A stretch of 40,081 nucleotides of DNA from Caulobacterales bacterium RIFCSPHIGHO2_01_FULL_70_19. GTDB taxonomy: Bacteria; Pseudomonadota; Alphaproteobacteria; Caulobacterales; Caulobacteraceae. Under the pieces are notes generated by a model that saw only the letters and a program-made list of their open reading frames with translations, was not told the DNA's origin and searched no databases. The stretch is taken from contig MGLK01000042.1 in assembly GCA_001794825.1 (NCBI GenBank), positions 157,681 to 197,761 of the forward strand. Reading direction: 5' to 3'. The position numbers were made by a program, and so were the translations under genes. Below, in pieces: positions 1 through 8,228 of this stretch. Numbering within the stretch: the first letter of the stretch is position 1; every line of letters begins with the position of its first letter.

Positions 1-52
1 GGGGGACCATCCGCAGCCGCAGGCGGAGGATGGTGGAGGGGCGCCGCAGACC

Positions 53-673
53 ATGACCCCGTCCGAATTCCAGGCTCTCACCGGCGCGTCCGACGCCCGC
101 ATGGCGGACCTCAAGACCTTCGCCGTCCGCCTCGCCGAGGCCAATGCGGTGATGAACCTCGTCGGCCCCGACACCCTGCCGGACATCTGGAACCGGCACT
201 ACTGGGACTCGGCCCAGCTGCGGTTGCTGGCCCCGGAGGCGAGAACCTGGGCGGACCTCGGCGCCGGCGCAGGATTTCCCGGGGTGGTGCTGGCGATCCT
301 GCTCAAGGAGACGCCGGGGGCCCACGTCTGGCTGATCGACTCGCTGGGCAAGCGGTGCCGCTTCATTCAGCAGGTGGTGGAAGAGCTGGATCTGCCGGCC
401 ACGGTGATCAACGGGCGGGCGGAGGTGCAAACGCTGACCGTCGACGTGGTGACGGCCCGGGCCGTCGCGGCGATGGAAAAGCTGCTCGGCTATGCACAGC
501 CTTATCTACAGCGCGGCGCGCGCGGCCTGTTCCTGAAGGGGGAAAAGGCCGAGCTGGAGGTGGCGGAGGCGCGCCGCGTCTGGCAATTTGACTGCGACCT
601 CTCCGTCTCGCGCAGCGATCCGCGCGGCCGCATCGTATCCGTCCGGAGCCTTCGCCGTGTCAGAAGCCGGTAA
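53..673 (+). CDS. rsmG: 16S rRNA (guanine527-N7)-methyltransferase RsmG
   Basis: RsmG (GidB) uses S-adenosylmethionine to methylate N7 of G527 in 16S rRNA. The 206-residue length fits the family. The SAM-binding motif I is visible as ADLGAGAGFPG near residues 67-77, followed by the acidic strand end LIDS near 94-97. The N-terminal part carries the usual family stretch with NLVG and WNRHYWDS. The ATG at 53 has GGAGGGG about 11 bases upstream. The same frame is open to the left edge, so a slightly earlier start outside the window cannot be excluded. The gene overlaps parA by 17 bases, the typical rsmG-parA-parB order near the origin in alphaproteobacteria; mnmG probably lies just to the left. 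Confidence 0.95.
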   Translation: MTPSEFQALTGASDARMADLKTFAVRLAEANAVMNLVGPDTLPDIWNRHYWDSAQLRLLAPEARTWADLGAGAGFPGVVLAILLKETPGAHVWLIDSLGKRCRFIQQVVEELDLPATVINGRAEVQTLTVDVVTARAVAAMEKLLGYAQPYLQRGARGLFLKGEKAELEVAEARRVWQFDCDLSVSRSDPRGRIVSVRSLRRVRSR

Positions 674-1472
674 GACCCGCGTCCTCGCCGTCTCCAACCA
701 GAAGGGCGGGGTGGGAAAGACGACGACGGCGATCAACCTCGGCACCGCCCTGGCGGCGATCGGGGAGAAGGTTCTGATCGTCGACATGGACCCGCAGGGC
801 AATGCGTCCACGGGACTGGGTGTTCCACGTGAAACACGCCGGGTGACCATCTACGACGTCGTGGTCGACGGGCGTTCGGTGGACGACGCCGCCGTTCAGA
901 CGGCGGTGCCGGGCCTCTGGATCATTCCCGCCGACGCCGACATGTCGGGGGTCGAGATCGAGCTCAGCCAGGCCGACCGACGCTCGTTCCGCCTGCGCGA
1001 CGCCCTGGCGGCGCAGGGGCGGGATGGTCAGACCCGGTATGACTATGTGCTGATCGACTGCCCCCCGTCGCTGAACCTTCTGACCCTCAACGCCATGGCC
1101 GCCGCCGACGCGGTGCTGGTGCCGCTGCAGTGCGAGTTCTTCGCGCTGGAAGGCCTGACCCAGCTGATGAAGACGGTGGAGATGGTGCGCCAGAGCCTGA
1201 ACCCGGCGCTGGAGATCCAGGGGCTGGTGCTGACCATGTATGATCGCCGCAACGCCCTGTCCGGGCAGGTGGCCAACGACGTGCGCGCCCACTTCGGCGA
1301 GAAGGTCTATGACTCGGTCATCCCGCGCAATGTGCGGGTGTCGGAGGCGCCCTCGTTCGGCAAGCCGGCGCTGATCTACGATCTGAAATGTGCGGGGAGC
1401 CAGGCCTATCTGCGTCTCGCCCGCGAGGTGGTGGCGCGCGAACGCAAGCGGCGCGAGCAGATCGCCGCCTGA
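657..1472 (+). CDS. parA: Chromosome partitioning ATPase ParA
   Basis: ParA is a Walker-type ATPase that binds DNA non-specifically and, with ParB-parS, moves the replicated origin to the cell pole. The deviant Walker A motif KGGVGKTT lies at residues 16-23, and the Walker B-like LIDCPPS and the ParA signature with NVRVSEAPSFGKP follow. I chose the GTG at 657: it gives MSEAGKTRVLAVSNQ, has GGAG nine bases upstream and overlaps the end of rsmG. The frame is open further upstream (to 588), but that part reads as shadow of rsmG. The product is 271 residues, normal for chromosomal ParA. A 16-base parS motif sits inside the gene at 821-836. Confidence 0.97.
   Translation: MSEAGKTRVLAVSNQKGGVGKTTTAINLGTALAAIGEKVLIVDMDPQGNASTGLGVPRETRRVTIYDVVVDGRSVDDAAVQTAVPGLWIIPADADMSGVEIELSQADRRSFRLRDALAAQGRDGQTRYDYVLIDCPPSLNLLTLNAMAAADAVLVPLQCEFFALEGLTQLMKTVEMVRQSLNPALEIQGLVLTMYDRRNALSGQVANDVRAHFGEKVYDSVIPRNVRVSEAPSFGKPALIYDLKCAGSQAYLRLAREVVARERKRREQIAA
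821..836. other. parS centromere site inside parA
   Basis: The sequence TGTTCCACGTGAAACA fits the bacterial parS consensus TGTTNCACGTGAAACA at every defined position. ParB binds this palindrome, nucleates spreading and CTP-dependent clamp loading, and so marks the origin region for ParA. The site lies in the 5' third of parA, where it encodes part of the protein. I found no second exact copy in the window. Confidence 0.9.
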
Positions 1473-1499
1473 ACCGATTAGAAGAACGGAATCAGTATC

Positions 1500-2390
1500 T
1501 TGAGCGAACGACAGCGCGGACTGGGCCGGGGCCTTTCGGCTCTCCTCGGGGAGCAGGCGAACGAGGCGGTGGCGGTCGACGGCTCCGCCCCGCCCGCGGG
1601 CGTGCGGACGGCTCCGATCGAGAGCCTCAAGCCCAATCCGGACCAGCCGCGCAAGCGCTTCGAGCCCGCCGATCTGGAGGAGCTGGCCGCTTCCATCCGC
1701 GACAAGGGGGTGCTGCAGCCGATCCTCGTGCGACCCCAGCCGGGTCAGGACGGCGTCTGGCAGATCATCGCCGGCGAACGCCGCTGGCGCGCCGCCCAGC
1801 AGGCCCGACTGACCGAAGTGCCGATCGTCGTCCGCGAGATGGACGACGTCGAGGTGTTCGAGGTCGCCATCATCGAGAACGTCCAGCGCGCCGACCTGAC
1901 GCCGCTGGAAGAGGCCGACGCCTACCGGATGCTGATGGAGCGCTTCGGCCGCACCCAGGACGCGGTGGCCGGCGTGGTCGGCAAGAGCCGCAGCCATGTG
2001 GCCAACACCCTGCGCCTGCTGCAGCTGCCGGAGGAGGTGCTCTGGTACGTCCGCCACGGCCAGCTGAGCGCCGGCCACGCCCGGGCGCTGGTCAACGTCC
2101 CGGGGGCGGCGGAGCTCGCCAAGCAGATCGTCGACGAGGGGCTCAACGTCCGCCAGGCCGAGGCCCTGGCGCGGCGCGCCGCGGAAGGGCCGAAGCCGGC
2201 GAGGCGCAAGGCGGCGGCGGACGCCGGGGCGGAAGGCTCCGCCGATGTGGCGGCGCTGGAGCAGGACCTGGCCGACGCCCTGGGTCTGAAGGTCCAGCTG
2301 GCGGACCGCGGCGGCAAGGGCGAACTGACCATCCGCTACGGCACGCTGGAGCAGCTCGACGATCTGTGCCGCCGGCTGATGCGGGGCTGA
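1500..2390 (+). CDS. parB: Chromosome partitioning protein ParB
   Basis: ParB is the CTP-dependent DNA clamp that recognises parS. The 296 residues show the N-terminal ParA-contact peptide (RGLGRGLSALLGE, residues 5-17), the CTP-binding boxes with GERRWRA near 94-100 and ENVQRADL near 126-133, a helix-turn-helix with KSRSHVANTLRLL near 162-174, an Ala/Lys-rich linker, and the C-terminal dimerisation segment ending in TLEQLDDLCRRLMRG. The start is a TTG at 1500; no ATG or GTG lies between it and the conserved N-terminus, and known Caulobacter ParB also begins MSE. The ribosome site (AAGAACGGA) is modest. Gap to parA is 27 bases, so the two are surely one operon. Confidence 0.96.
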   Translation: MSERQRGLGRGLSALLGEQANEAVAVDGSAPPAGVRTAPIESLKPNPDQPRKRFEPADLEELAASIRDKGVLQPILVRPQPGQDGVWQIIAGERRWRAAQQARLTEVPIVVREMDDVEVFEVAIIENVQRADLTPLEEADAYRMLMERFGRTQDAVAGVVGKSRSHVANTLRLLQLPEEVLWYVRHGQLSAGHARALVNVPGAAELAKQIVDEGLNVRQAEALARRAAEGPKPARRKAAADAGAEGSADVAALEQDLADALGLKVQLADRGGKGELTIRYGTLEQLDDLCRRLMRG

Positions 2391-2391
2391 G

Positions 2392-3012
2392 GTGCCGTCG
2401 CCGGCGGAGAGGGTCGTCGACCTCTACAGCCGGCGGTCCCGCGCGTTCGACGCGGACCGGACCAGAACGCTCTTCGAGCGTCCCTGGCTGGACGCCTTTC
2501 TGGCGCATGTTCCGGAGACGGGAACGGTGCTCGACCTTGGCTGCGGCTCGGGCGAGCCGATCGCCCGCCACCTGATCGAACAGGGGCGGAGGGTCACCGG
2601 CGTCGACGCCTCGCCGGGGATGATCGACCTGTGTCGACGACGCTTTCCGGACCACGACTGGCGGATCGGGGACATGCGCGCGCTCGATCCGGAGGAGCCG
2701 TTCGACGGCCTGGTCGCCTGGCACAGCCTGATCCATCTGGCGCCCGCGGACCAGCCGGCCATGTTCGGCCTGTTCGCCCGCTGCCTGCGGCCCGGCGGCG
2801 TGCTGTTGTTCACCAGCGGCTCCGAACGGGGCGAGACGATCGGCGACTGGCGCGGCGAGACCCTCTACCACGGCAGTCTGTCGCTGGATGACTACCGGGC
2901 GGGGCTCGAGACCGCCGGCTTCGATCTGCTGCGCCACGTTTCGGGGGATCCCGGGTGCGGCGGGGCGACGGTCTGGCTTGCGCGCCGGCGCGGTGGCAAG
3001 GTGGCGGGATGA
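2392..3012 (+). CDS. Class I SAM-dependent methyltransferase
   Basis: This 206-residue protein has a Rossmann-type methyltransferase fold. Motif I is VLDLGCGSGEP near residues 44-54, followed by the acidic residue of GVDASPGMI and by LRPGGVLLF near residue 135. No substrate-specific domain is visible, so the substrate (small molecule, protein or RNA) is unknown. The GTG start lies one base after the parB stop. The stop overlaps the next small gene in ATGA, so translation is probably coupled. Its place behind parB makes it part of that transcript, but it need not share the function. Confidence 0.85.
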   Translation: MPSPAERVVDLYSRRSRAFDADRTRTLFERPWLDAFLAHVPETGTVLDLGCGSGEPIARHLIEQGRRVTGVDASPGMIDLCRRRFPDHDWRIGDMRALDPEEPFDGLVAWHSLIHLAPADQPAMFGLFARCLRPGGVLLFTSGSERGETIGDWRGETLYHGSLSLDDYRAGLETAGFDLLRHVSGDPGCGGATVWLARRRGGKVAG

Positions 3013-3194
3013 CCGACAAATCCGACAACCCGACCGCAGAAGCGATGAAGAAGGCGCTCGCCGCCAAGCGCGCGGGGGGCCCGGCCGCGTCGTCCGGCGG
3101 GTTCAAGCCCGCCCGTCACGCCGAGAAGGGCGTGGCGCACCAGAACGCGGCGCTGAACAAGCCGGCCTTCCGGCGCGCGTCCAAGCGCGGCTGA
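3009..3194 (+). CDS. Small basic protein, 61 residues, DUF5302-like
   Basis: The ATG at 3009 overlaps the methyltransferase stop as ATGA. The product is short, rich in Lys, Ala and Arg, without Cys, signal peptide or membrane segment. It starts with an acidic helix-like part containing AMKKALAAKRAG and ends FRRASKRG. The pattern of an N-terminal KALxxK helix, a low-complexity Gly/His middle and a C-terminal FRRxS reminds me of small DUF5302-type proteins, but this is recognition by eye. Function unknown. The tight coupling to the upstream gene supports it being real. Confidence 0.7.
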   Translation: MTDKSDNPTAEAMKKALAAKRAGGPAASSGGFKPARHAEKGVAHQNAALNKPAFRRASKRG

Positions 3195-3299
3195 ACCCCG
3201 CGACACCCGGCCCCTGGAGGGTGGATATCGACGGGTGGACAAGAGCTACGTCGGGAGTGGACCGGGTGGACCAGGTCGATTGAGGCGATACGGCCCCGA

Positions 3300-4352
3300 C
3301 TAGAGCCCCAGCCGGCGGGCCCGGGCGGCGATCTCGAGCAGCAGGCGTTCGGCGATCAACTGGTCCGGCGACCCCGTGGTCTTGGTCGCCACGTCGGCGG
3401 CGTTGACGCTGTCCAGCACCTTGTCGAGATCCTCGAGCCGCCAGCTGCGCGCCTGACGCAGCATCTCGGCCTCCTGCTTCCAGAACACGCCCGCCGCCTT
3501 GGCGGCCTCCTTGGCCCCGGCGCCGTTGGCCTGAAGGACATTGATGCGCCGCAGCTTGCCGAGGTGGATCGAGGCCTGCCGCACCGCCATGACGGGACTC
3601 TCGCCCTCGGCCAGCGCCCGGCGCAGCCCGGCCTGCGCCGGAGCCGCGCGTCCGCCGAAGGCCTGGAGGGCGGCGTCCTGGAGGGAGGCGTCCGGCTCGA
3701 CGCCGAGGTGCTGCTCCAGTTCGGCGACGTCGATGGTGCGGCCGCTTCCCGGACCGATGTAGAGCGCCAGCCGCTCGATCTCCTGACGCATCAGACCGCG
3801 CTCGCGGGGCAGACGGGCGACGAAGCGGTCCAGCGCGTCCTGGGTCAGCCCGACCTTGTCGACGGCCAGCGCCTCGCGGGTCATGCGGGCGACGTCGCCG
3901 ACCTCGTCCTCGTAGCAGGCGATCCCGACGGCGGCCTTGTCGGCCTCGGCGGCCTTGCGCAGGGCGGAGTCGCGGCCCAGCGCGCCGGCCTCGACCACCA
4001 GCATGGCGTCGGGGTTGTACTCGCCGGCCGCGTGGGCCTTCAGGGCCGCCGCCAGCATCTTGTCGATCGAGGCCTTCTCGGCCGACAGACGCACCCGCAC
4101 CAGCCGGCGGCCGCCGATCATCGACAGGGCGGTCAGCGCCTCGTCCAGCCGGCGCTCGTCGCCGTCGAGGTCGCTGTCGGTCAGGACGGTGACGTTGAAG
4201 GGATCGTTGAGGTCCGGGGTGATCGCGCGGCACAGGATCTCGGCCCGCTCCGCCACGCCGGAGCGGTCCTTGCCGTGGATGACGGCGGCGCGGACGGCGC
4301 GGTCCGGCGACTTCAGGAAGCGTTCGACCTCGGGACGCTTCGACAGGATCAC
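3300..4352 (-). CDS. holA: DNA polymerase III delta subunit
   Basis: HolA is the clamp-loader delta subunit, which opens the beta sliding clamp. The 350-residue product starts with a GTG at 4352 (MILSKRPEVERFLKSP) and overlaps the lptE stop by four bases (GTGA). It shows the family's N-terminal degenerate AAA+ part (AAVIHGKDRSGV, then TVLTDSDLDGDERRLDEAL) and the alpha-helical C-terminal collar domain. A reading frame upstream of 4352 is open but runs across lptE and is not used. The neighbours lptE and leuS are the standard order in alphaproteobacteria. It ends 105 bases from the convergent 61-residue gene. Confidence 0.95.
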   Translation of the reverse strand: MILSKRPEVERFLKSPDRAVRAAVIHGKDRSGVAERAEILCRAITPDLNDPFNVTVLTDSDLDGDERRLDEALTALSMIGGRRLVRVRLSAEKASIDKMLAAALKAHAAGEYNPDAMLVVEAGALGRDSALRKAAEADKAAVGIACYEDEVGDVARMTREALAVDKVGLTQDALDRFVARLPRERGLMRQEIERLALYIGPGSGRTIDVAELEQHLGVEPDASLQDAALQAFGGRAAPAQAGLRRALAEGESPVMAVRQASIHLGKLRRINVLQANGAGAKEAAKAAGVFWKQEAEMLRQARSWRLEDLDKVLDSVNAADVATKTTGSPDQLIAERLLLEIAARARRLGL

Positions 4353-4825
4353 GGGTTGGACAGCGCCCGCATCAGGTCGAGCCGGATCAGTCGGGCCAGC
4401 TCGGCGGCGGCGCGCTCCTCGCCGTCCTGCTGGGCGGCGATGGCGGCGTAGGGCTGGTCGGCGGCGGCGTAGGTGGTGGTGACCGTCTCGACCCCTGAGA
4501 TTGGTTCGCCGCCGGTGAGCGGCGTCAGGGTCCAGGCGCCGCGCACCGTCAGCTCGTAGCGGGCGGCGGTGTCGTCGATGCGCCGGCCGAGCGGGCGACG
4601 CTCCTGGTCGATGACGGTTTCCAGCCGCCACAGCGGCGCCTGGGAGCCATCGCGCCCCAGGGCGTCCTCGAGCTGCTCGCGCACGCGATAGCCGAGCCGG
4701 TCGTCCTGGGTCGTCACGGCGATCCGCGACAGGGAGCCGCCCACGCCGGCCTCGCCATAAAGCGGGGTAAAGCCGCAGCCGGCAAGTCCCGCCAGCGAGA
4801 CAGCCGCCAGAACGAGCCGGCGCAT
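4349..4825 (-). CDS. lptE: LPS-assembly lipoprotein LptE
   Basis: LptE is the outer-membrane lipoprotein plug of the LptD translocon, which places lipopolysaccharide in the outer leaflet. The 158-residue protein has a lipoprotein signal peptide with lipobox LAGC (acylated Cys17), followed by GFTPLYG, a family hallmark. The rest is a mixed alpha/beta domain ending in an Ala-rich helix. The ATG shares one base with the leuS stop (TGATG), and its own stop overlaps the holA start. All three are therefore translationally coupled. Confidence 0.92.
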   Translation of the reverse strand: MRRLVLAAVSLAGLAGCGFTPLYGEAGVGGSLSRIAVTTQDDRLGYRVREQLEDALGRDGSQAPLWRLETVIDQERRPLGRRIDDTAARYELTVRGAWTLTPLTGGEPISGVETVTTTYAAADQPYAAIAAQQDGEERAAAELARLIRLDLMRALSNP

Positions 4826-7389
4826 CAGTTGGCCACCAGGTTGACGATGCGATCCTTGACCACGACCACCTTCCTCACCGTCAGGCCCTCCAGACGACCC
4901 CGGACCTCGGGATCCGCCAGCACGATCGCCTCGACCTCGGCCGGCTCCAGCCCGCGGGCGACGCGGATTTCCCCGCGGCGCTTGCCGTTGATCTGGATCG
5001 GCAGAACCACCTCGTCGTCCGCCGCCAGCGCAGGATCGTAAACCGGCCAGGGCGCGTCGAGGATCATCCCCGCTTCGCCGAGGCGCGTCCAGCCTTCCTC
5101 GGCCACGTGCGGGGGGAAGGGGGCGACCAGCCGCAGCAGGGCCGAGAGGGCCTCGCGCCTGGCGACGCCGCCGGCCGCCCCGTGCTCGCGAATGGTGGCG
5201 AGGAAGGCGTAGAGCTTGGCGATGGCCGAGTTGAAGCGGAAGCCGTCGATGCCCTCGGACACCGCCTTAATGGCCTTGTGCGTCTCGCGGACCAGGGAGG
5301 CGTTGACCGCCTCGTCGCCGGGCGCCGACGGGTCGAAGCCGTCGACCTCGGCCCAGACGCGCTGGACGAAGCGGGCGGCGCCCTCGACCCCGCCCGTGGT
5401 CCACTGCACGTCGCGCTCGGGCGGGCTGTCGGACAGGACGAACAGGCGGCCGGCGTCGACCCCGTAGGCGTCGACGATCTCCTGCGGCGCGACCACATTC
5501 TTCTTCGACTTCGACATCTTCTCGACGTCGCCGATCGACAGCGGCGCGCCGGTCGAGAGGCGGGGGGCGACCCGCCGGCCGTCGACGGTCTCGATGCGCA
5601 CGTCCGAGGGCTCGACCCAGTTCGGGCGACCGACCTCGTCGGTGCCGTCGAAATAGGTCTCGTGCACCACCATGCCCTGGGTGAAGAGACCGGCGAACGG
5701 CTCCTTCACGCTCATCAGGCCGGCGTCGGAGAGGGCGCGGCTGACGAAGCGGGCGTAGAGCAGGTGCAGCACCGCGTGCTCGACCCCGCCGATGTACTGG
5801 TCGACCGGCAGCCATTTGTCGGCGGCCGCCTGCGAGATCGGCTCGGCGGCGGTCGGGTCGGCGAAGCGCGCGAAGTACCAGCTGGAGTCCACGAAGGTGT
5901 CCAGCGTGTCCGTCTCGCGTGTCGCATCACCGTGACAGGAAGGGCATTTGACGTGCTTCCAGGTCGGGTGTCGGTCGAGCGGGTTGCCGGGCGTGTCGAA
6001 GGTGACGTCCTTCGGCAGTTCGACCGGAAGCTGGTCGGCCGGAACCGCGCCGCACGAGGGACAGTGGATGATCGGAATGGGGCAACCCCAGTAGCGCTGG
6101 CGGCTGACGCCCCAGTCGCGCAGGCGGTAGATGGTCGCGCCCTTGCCCTGGCCGGCCGCCTCGATGCGCCGGATCGCCTCGGCCTTGGCCGCCTCGATGT
6201 CGAGGCCGTCGAGGAAGTCGGAGCGGAAGATGGTTCCGGGCCCGGTGTAAGCCTCTTCGCCGACGCTGAAGTCGTCGCCGGCGCCGTCCGGCCGCACCAC
6301 CGGCAGGATCGGCAGGCCGTACTTGCGGGCGAACTCGAAGTCGCGCTGGTCATGCGCCGGACAGCCGAAGATCGCGCCCGTGCCGTACTCGGACAGGATG
6401 AAGTTGGCGATCCACACCGGGACCTCGGCCCCGGTGAAGGGATGGCGGACCTTCAGCCCGGTGTCGAAGCCGATCTTCTCGGCCTGTTCGATGTCGGCCT
6501 GGCTGGCCCCGCCCTTGCGGCACTCGGCGACGAAGGCGGCCACCTCGGGATTCGCCTCGGCCAGTTCTTTCGAGATCGGGTGGTCGGGAGCCAGGCCCAT
6601 GAAGCTGGCCCCGAACAGGGTGTCGGGACGGGTGGTGTAGATCTCCAGCCCGTCCGGGGCCGCGGCCGGCGCCGTTCCGGCCCAGGCCCAGGTCATCTGC
6701 AGCCCCTTCGAGCGGCCGATCCAGTTCTCCTGCATCAGCCGGACCTTGTCGGGCCAGCGATCCAGTTCCTTGAGGCCCTCGATCAACTCGTCGGCGTAGT
6801 CCGTGATGCGCAGGAACCACTGGTTCAGCTTGCGCTTCTCGACCACCGCGCCGGAGCGCCAGCCGCGCCCGTCGACGACCTGCTCATTGGCCAGGACCGT
6901 GTTGTCGACCGGATCCCAATTGACCACCGAGTCCTTCCGGTAGACCAGGCCGCGCCTGAACAGTTCGAGGAACCAGGCCTGCTGCCGGCCATAGTAGGCG
7001 GGGTCGCAGGTGGCGAACTCGCGCGACCAGTCCAGCGACAGCCCCAGCAGCTTCAGCTGGTCGCGCATCGCGGCGATGTTGGACCAGGTCCAGTCGCCGG
7101 GATGGACGCCCCGCTCAATGGCCGCGTTCTCGGCCGGGAGGCCGAAGGCGTCCCAGCCCATGGGGTGGAGGACGTCGAAGCCCTGGGCCCGCCTGGAGCG
7201 CGCCACCACATCGCCCATCACGTAGTTGCGGGCATGACCCATGTGGATGTTCCCCGACGGGTAGGGAAACATCTCCAGCACGTAGTACTTCGGCCGGCCG
7301 GTCCCTTCGGTCGGGGTGCGGAAGGCGTCGGCGGCCGCCCAGCGGGCCTGCTGGCGGGGTTCGGCGGTCTTGGGCTCGTAGCGGGCCAC
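4825..7389 (-). CDS. leuS: Leucyl-tRNA synthetase
   Basis: LeuS charges tRNA(Leu) and edits mischarged products. At 854 residues it is full length. The class I signatures are HMGH (residues 49-52) and KMSKS (624-628). A large CP1 editing domain lies between them, with the segment TTRPDTLFG and the [19 protein letters not shown] stretch. A zinc-ribbon-like pair (CPSCGA and CPSCHGD) lies near residues 440-480. The C-terminal anticodon and tail domains are present, ending [11 protein letters not shown]. The ATG at 7389 follows AAGGA. The gene lies 65 bases downstream of the DUF3576 lipoprotein gene and probably shares its promoter. Confidence 0.98.
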   Translation of the reverse strand: MARYEPKTAEPRQQARWAAADAFRTPTEGTGRPKYYVLEMFPYPSGNIHMGHARNYVMGDVVARSRRAQGFDVLHPMGWDAFGLPAENAAIERGVHPGDWTWSNIAAMRDQLKLLGLSLDWSREFATCDPAYYGRQQAWFLELFRRGLVYRKDSVVNWDPVDNTVLANEQVVDGRGWRSGAVVEKRKLNQWFLRITDYADELIEGLKELDRWPDKVRLMQENWIGRSKGLQMTWAWAGTAPAAAPDGLEIYTTRPDTLFGASFMGLAPDHPISKELAEANPEVAAFVAECRKGGASQADIEQAEKIGFDTGLKVRHPFTGAEVPVWIANFILSEYGTGAIFGCPAHDQRDFEFARKYGLPILPVVRPDGAGDDFSVGEEAYTGPGTIFRSDFLDGLDIEAAKAEAIRRIEAAGQGKGATIYRLRDWGVSRQRYWGCPIPIIHCPSCGAVPADQLPVELPKDVTFDTPGNPLDRHPTWKHVKCPSCHGDATRETDTLDTFVDSSWYFARFADPTAAEPISQAAADKWLPVDQYIGGVEHAVLHLLYARFVSRALSDAGLMSVKEPFAGLFTQGMVVHETYFDGTDEVGRPNWVEPSDVRIETVDGRRVAPRLSTGAPLSIGDVEKMSKSKKNVVAPQEIVDAYGVDAGRLFVLSDSPPERDVQWTTGGVEGAARFVQRVWAEVDGFDPSAPGDEAVNASLVRETHKAIKAVSEGIDGFRFNSAIAKLYAFLATIREHGAAGGVARREALSALLRLVAPFPPHVAEEGWTRLGEAGMILDAPWPVYDPALAADDEVVLPIQINGKRRGEIRVARGLEPAEVEAIVLADPEVRGRLEGLTVRKVVVVKDRIVNLVAN

Positions 7390-7454
7390 GGCGGTCCTTG
7401 AGGCTGCTCCCCAAGGGCGCGGCCTTAAGGAGGCTGGAGATCAGGGGAGGGGCG

Positions 7455-7895
7455 TCAGCGCGCCGTCGAAAGGTTGAGCTGGCGGGCCTTGGTGAGGATG
7501 GCGTTCTCCAGGTCCGTCTCGGTCTGGGCGGCCACCGGAGCGCCGACCCACTGGCCGGTCTCGTCGCGGACTTCCTTGGTCACGGTGACGTTCAGCGCGT
7601 CGGCCCGGAGGCGGGTGTCGAGGATGAAGACGGTCGCCTTGAAGCGCTCGTTGGGCGTGCGCGGATCGGTGTACCAGTCGTAGTTGACCACGCCGCCCCA
7701 CGGATCGGCGCTGGCCAGCGGCATGAAGCTGAGGGTGTCGAGCGTGGCGCGCCAGAGGAAGGCGTTCACCCCGATGCCGGCCTGGGCCGCGGTCGCATTC
7801 GGCCGTCCGCCGCCCATGCCCGGCAGGCCGCCGCATCCGCCCAGCATCAGACCGGAGGCGATCAGGGCGACCGCTGCGCCGCGTACCAGCACCAT
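7455..7895 (-). CDS. DUF3576 domain lipoprotein
   Basis: The 146-residue product has a lipoprotein signal peptide with lipobox LGGC (Cys21), then a Gly-rich linker. The remaining domain matches my memory of DUF3576: GIGVNAFLWRATLDTLSFMPL, a Trp/Gly-rich turn at DPWGG, and a beta-strand-rich second half ending in a short helix. These proteins are predicted periplasmic or outer-membrane lipoproteins, common in alphaproteobacteria next to leuS and lptE. That placement suggests an envelope role, but no activity is known to me. It is the first gene of the leuS-lptE-holA run, with a plausible promoter 85-120 bases upstream. Confidence 0.87.
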   Translation of the reverse strand: MVLVRGAAVALIASGLMLGGCGGLPGMGGGRPNATAAQAGIGVNAFLWRATLDTLSFMPLASADPWGGVVNYDWYTDPRTPNERFKATVFILDTRLRADALNVTVTKEVRDETGQWVGAPVAAQTETDLENAILTKARQLNLSTAR

Positions 7896-7986
7896 AGAGA
7901 CTTCTCCATACGACCGTGGCCTGCGCCGGACCCTCCAGCGCGGACGCCGGCTCGCCCGAACGCGGGTCGCAGCCGAAGCGAGGCTC

Positions 7987-8015
7987 TATAGCACGCCGAA
8001 AAGGGGCGATGACAA
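7987..8015 (-). promoter_or_regulatory. Predicted promoter for the DUF3576-leuS-lptE-holA operon
   Basis: On the minus strand, TTGTCA (8010-8015) and GCTATA (7987-7992) are separated by exactly 17 bases. They resemble the housekeeping sigma-73 elements of Caulobacter (TTGAC-type and GCTANAWC-type). The extended -10 reads GCTATAGA. Transcription would begin about 85-90 bases before the lipoprotein start codon. Confidence 0.55.
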
Positions 8016-8150
8016 GGCGAAGGCGCGCCGCGGAGGCGGCGCGGCGCCCCGACTGCGGCGGATTCCCGGCGGAGACGTCCGGCGCGCGTGACGCTCGCGC
8101 CACAGGAGTCCGAAGAGTCGCCGGGAACCGGGCGACAGCGCCGCCGTTTG

Positions 8151-8177
8151 TTGACCGGGCTGGCCGGCGGTGTCTAC
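8151..8177 (+). promoter_or_regulatory. Possible promoter for ntrZ
   Basis: TTGACC (8151-8156) and a poor -10, GTCTAC (8172-8177), are 15 bases apart, about 50 bases before the ntrZ start. The -35 is good and the -10 weak, so this is tentative. Confidence 0.3.
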
Positions 8178-8228
8178 TTGCCGGACGAGGTTCGAGACGG
8201 GTTCGCCGTCCGACGCGAAGGGCAGGAT

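Larger units (their letters stand above)
7896..8228. other. Intergenic region between two divergent genes
   Basis: This 333-base stretch has no credible gene. It holds a promoter candidate on each strand (7987-8015 minus, 8151-8177 plus), about 85 and 50 bases from the start codons they would serve. Three GANTC words, the methylation site of the cell-cycle methylase CcrM in Caulobacterales, lie at 8061-8065, 8106-8110 and 8115-8119. Frames open through here on the plus strand show no family signature and precede the ntrZ signal peptide. Confidence 0.7.

Noticed and set aside
1-56. Possible 3' end of mnmG in frame 3, ending at the TGA of 54-56, overlapping rsmG as ATGA
   Set aside because: The order would fit, but the 17 visible codons are too few and too basic for me to recognise the protein end.
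3221-3271. Repeated GTGGA words between two convergent genes
   Set aside because: Spacing is irregular (14, 22 and 9 bases), and they form no stable hairpin or array.
5107-7401. A 764-codon plus-strand open frame
   Set aside because: It is antisense to leuS, which has all its signatures. The translation shows no family pattern.
8161-8181. A sigma-54-like promoter before ntrZ (TGG and TTGC words)
   Set aside because: The spacing between GG and GC is 16, 12 or 9 bases for the possible pairs, not the required 10.
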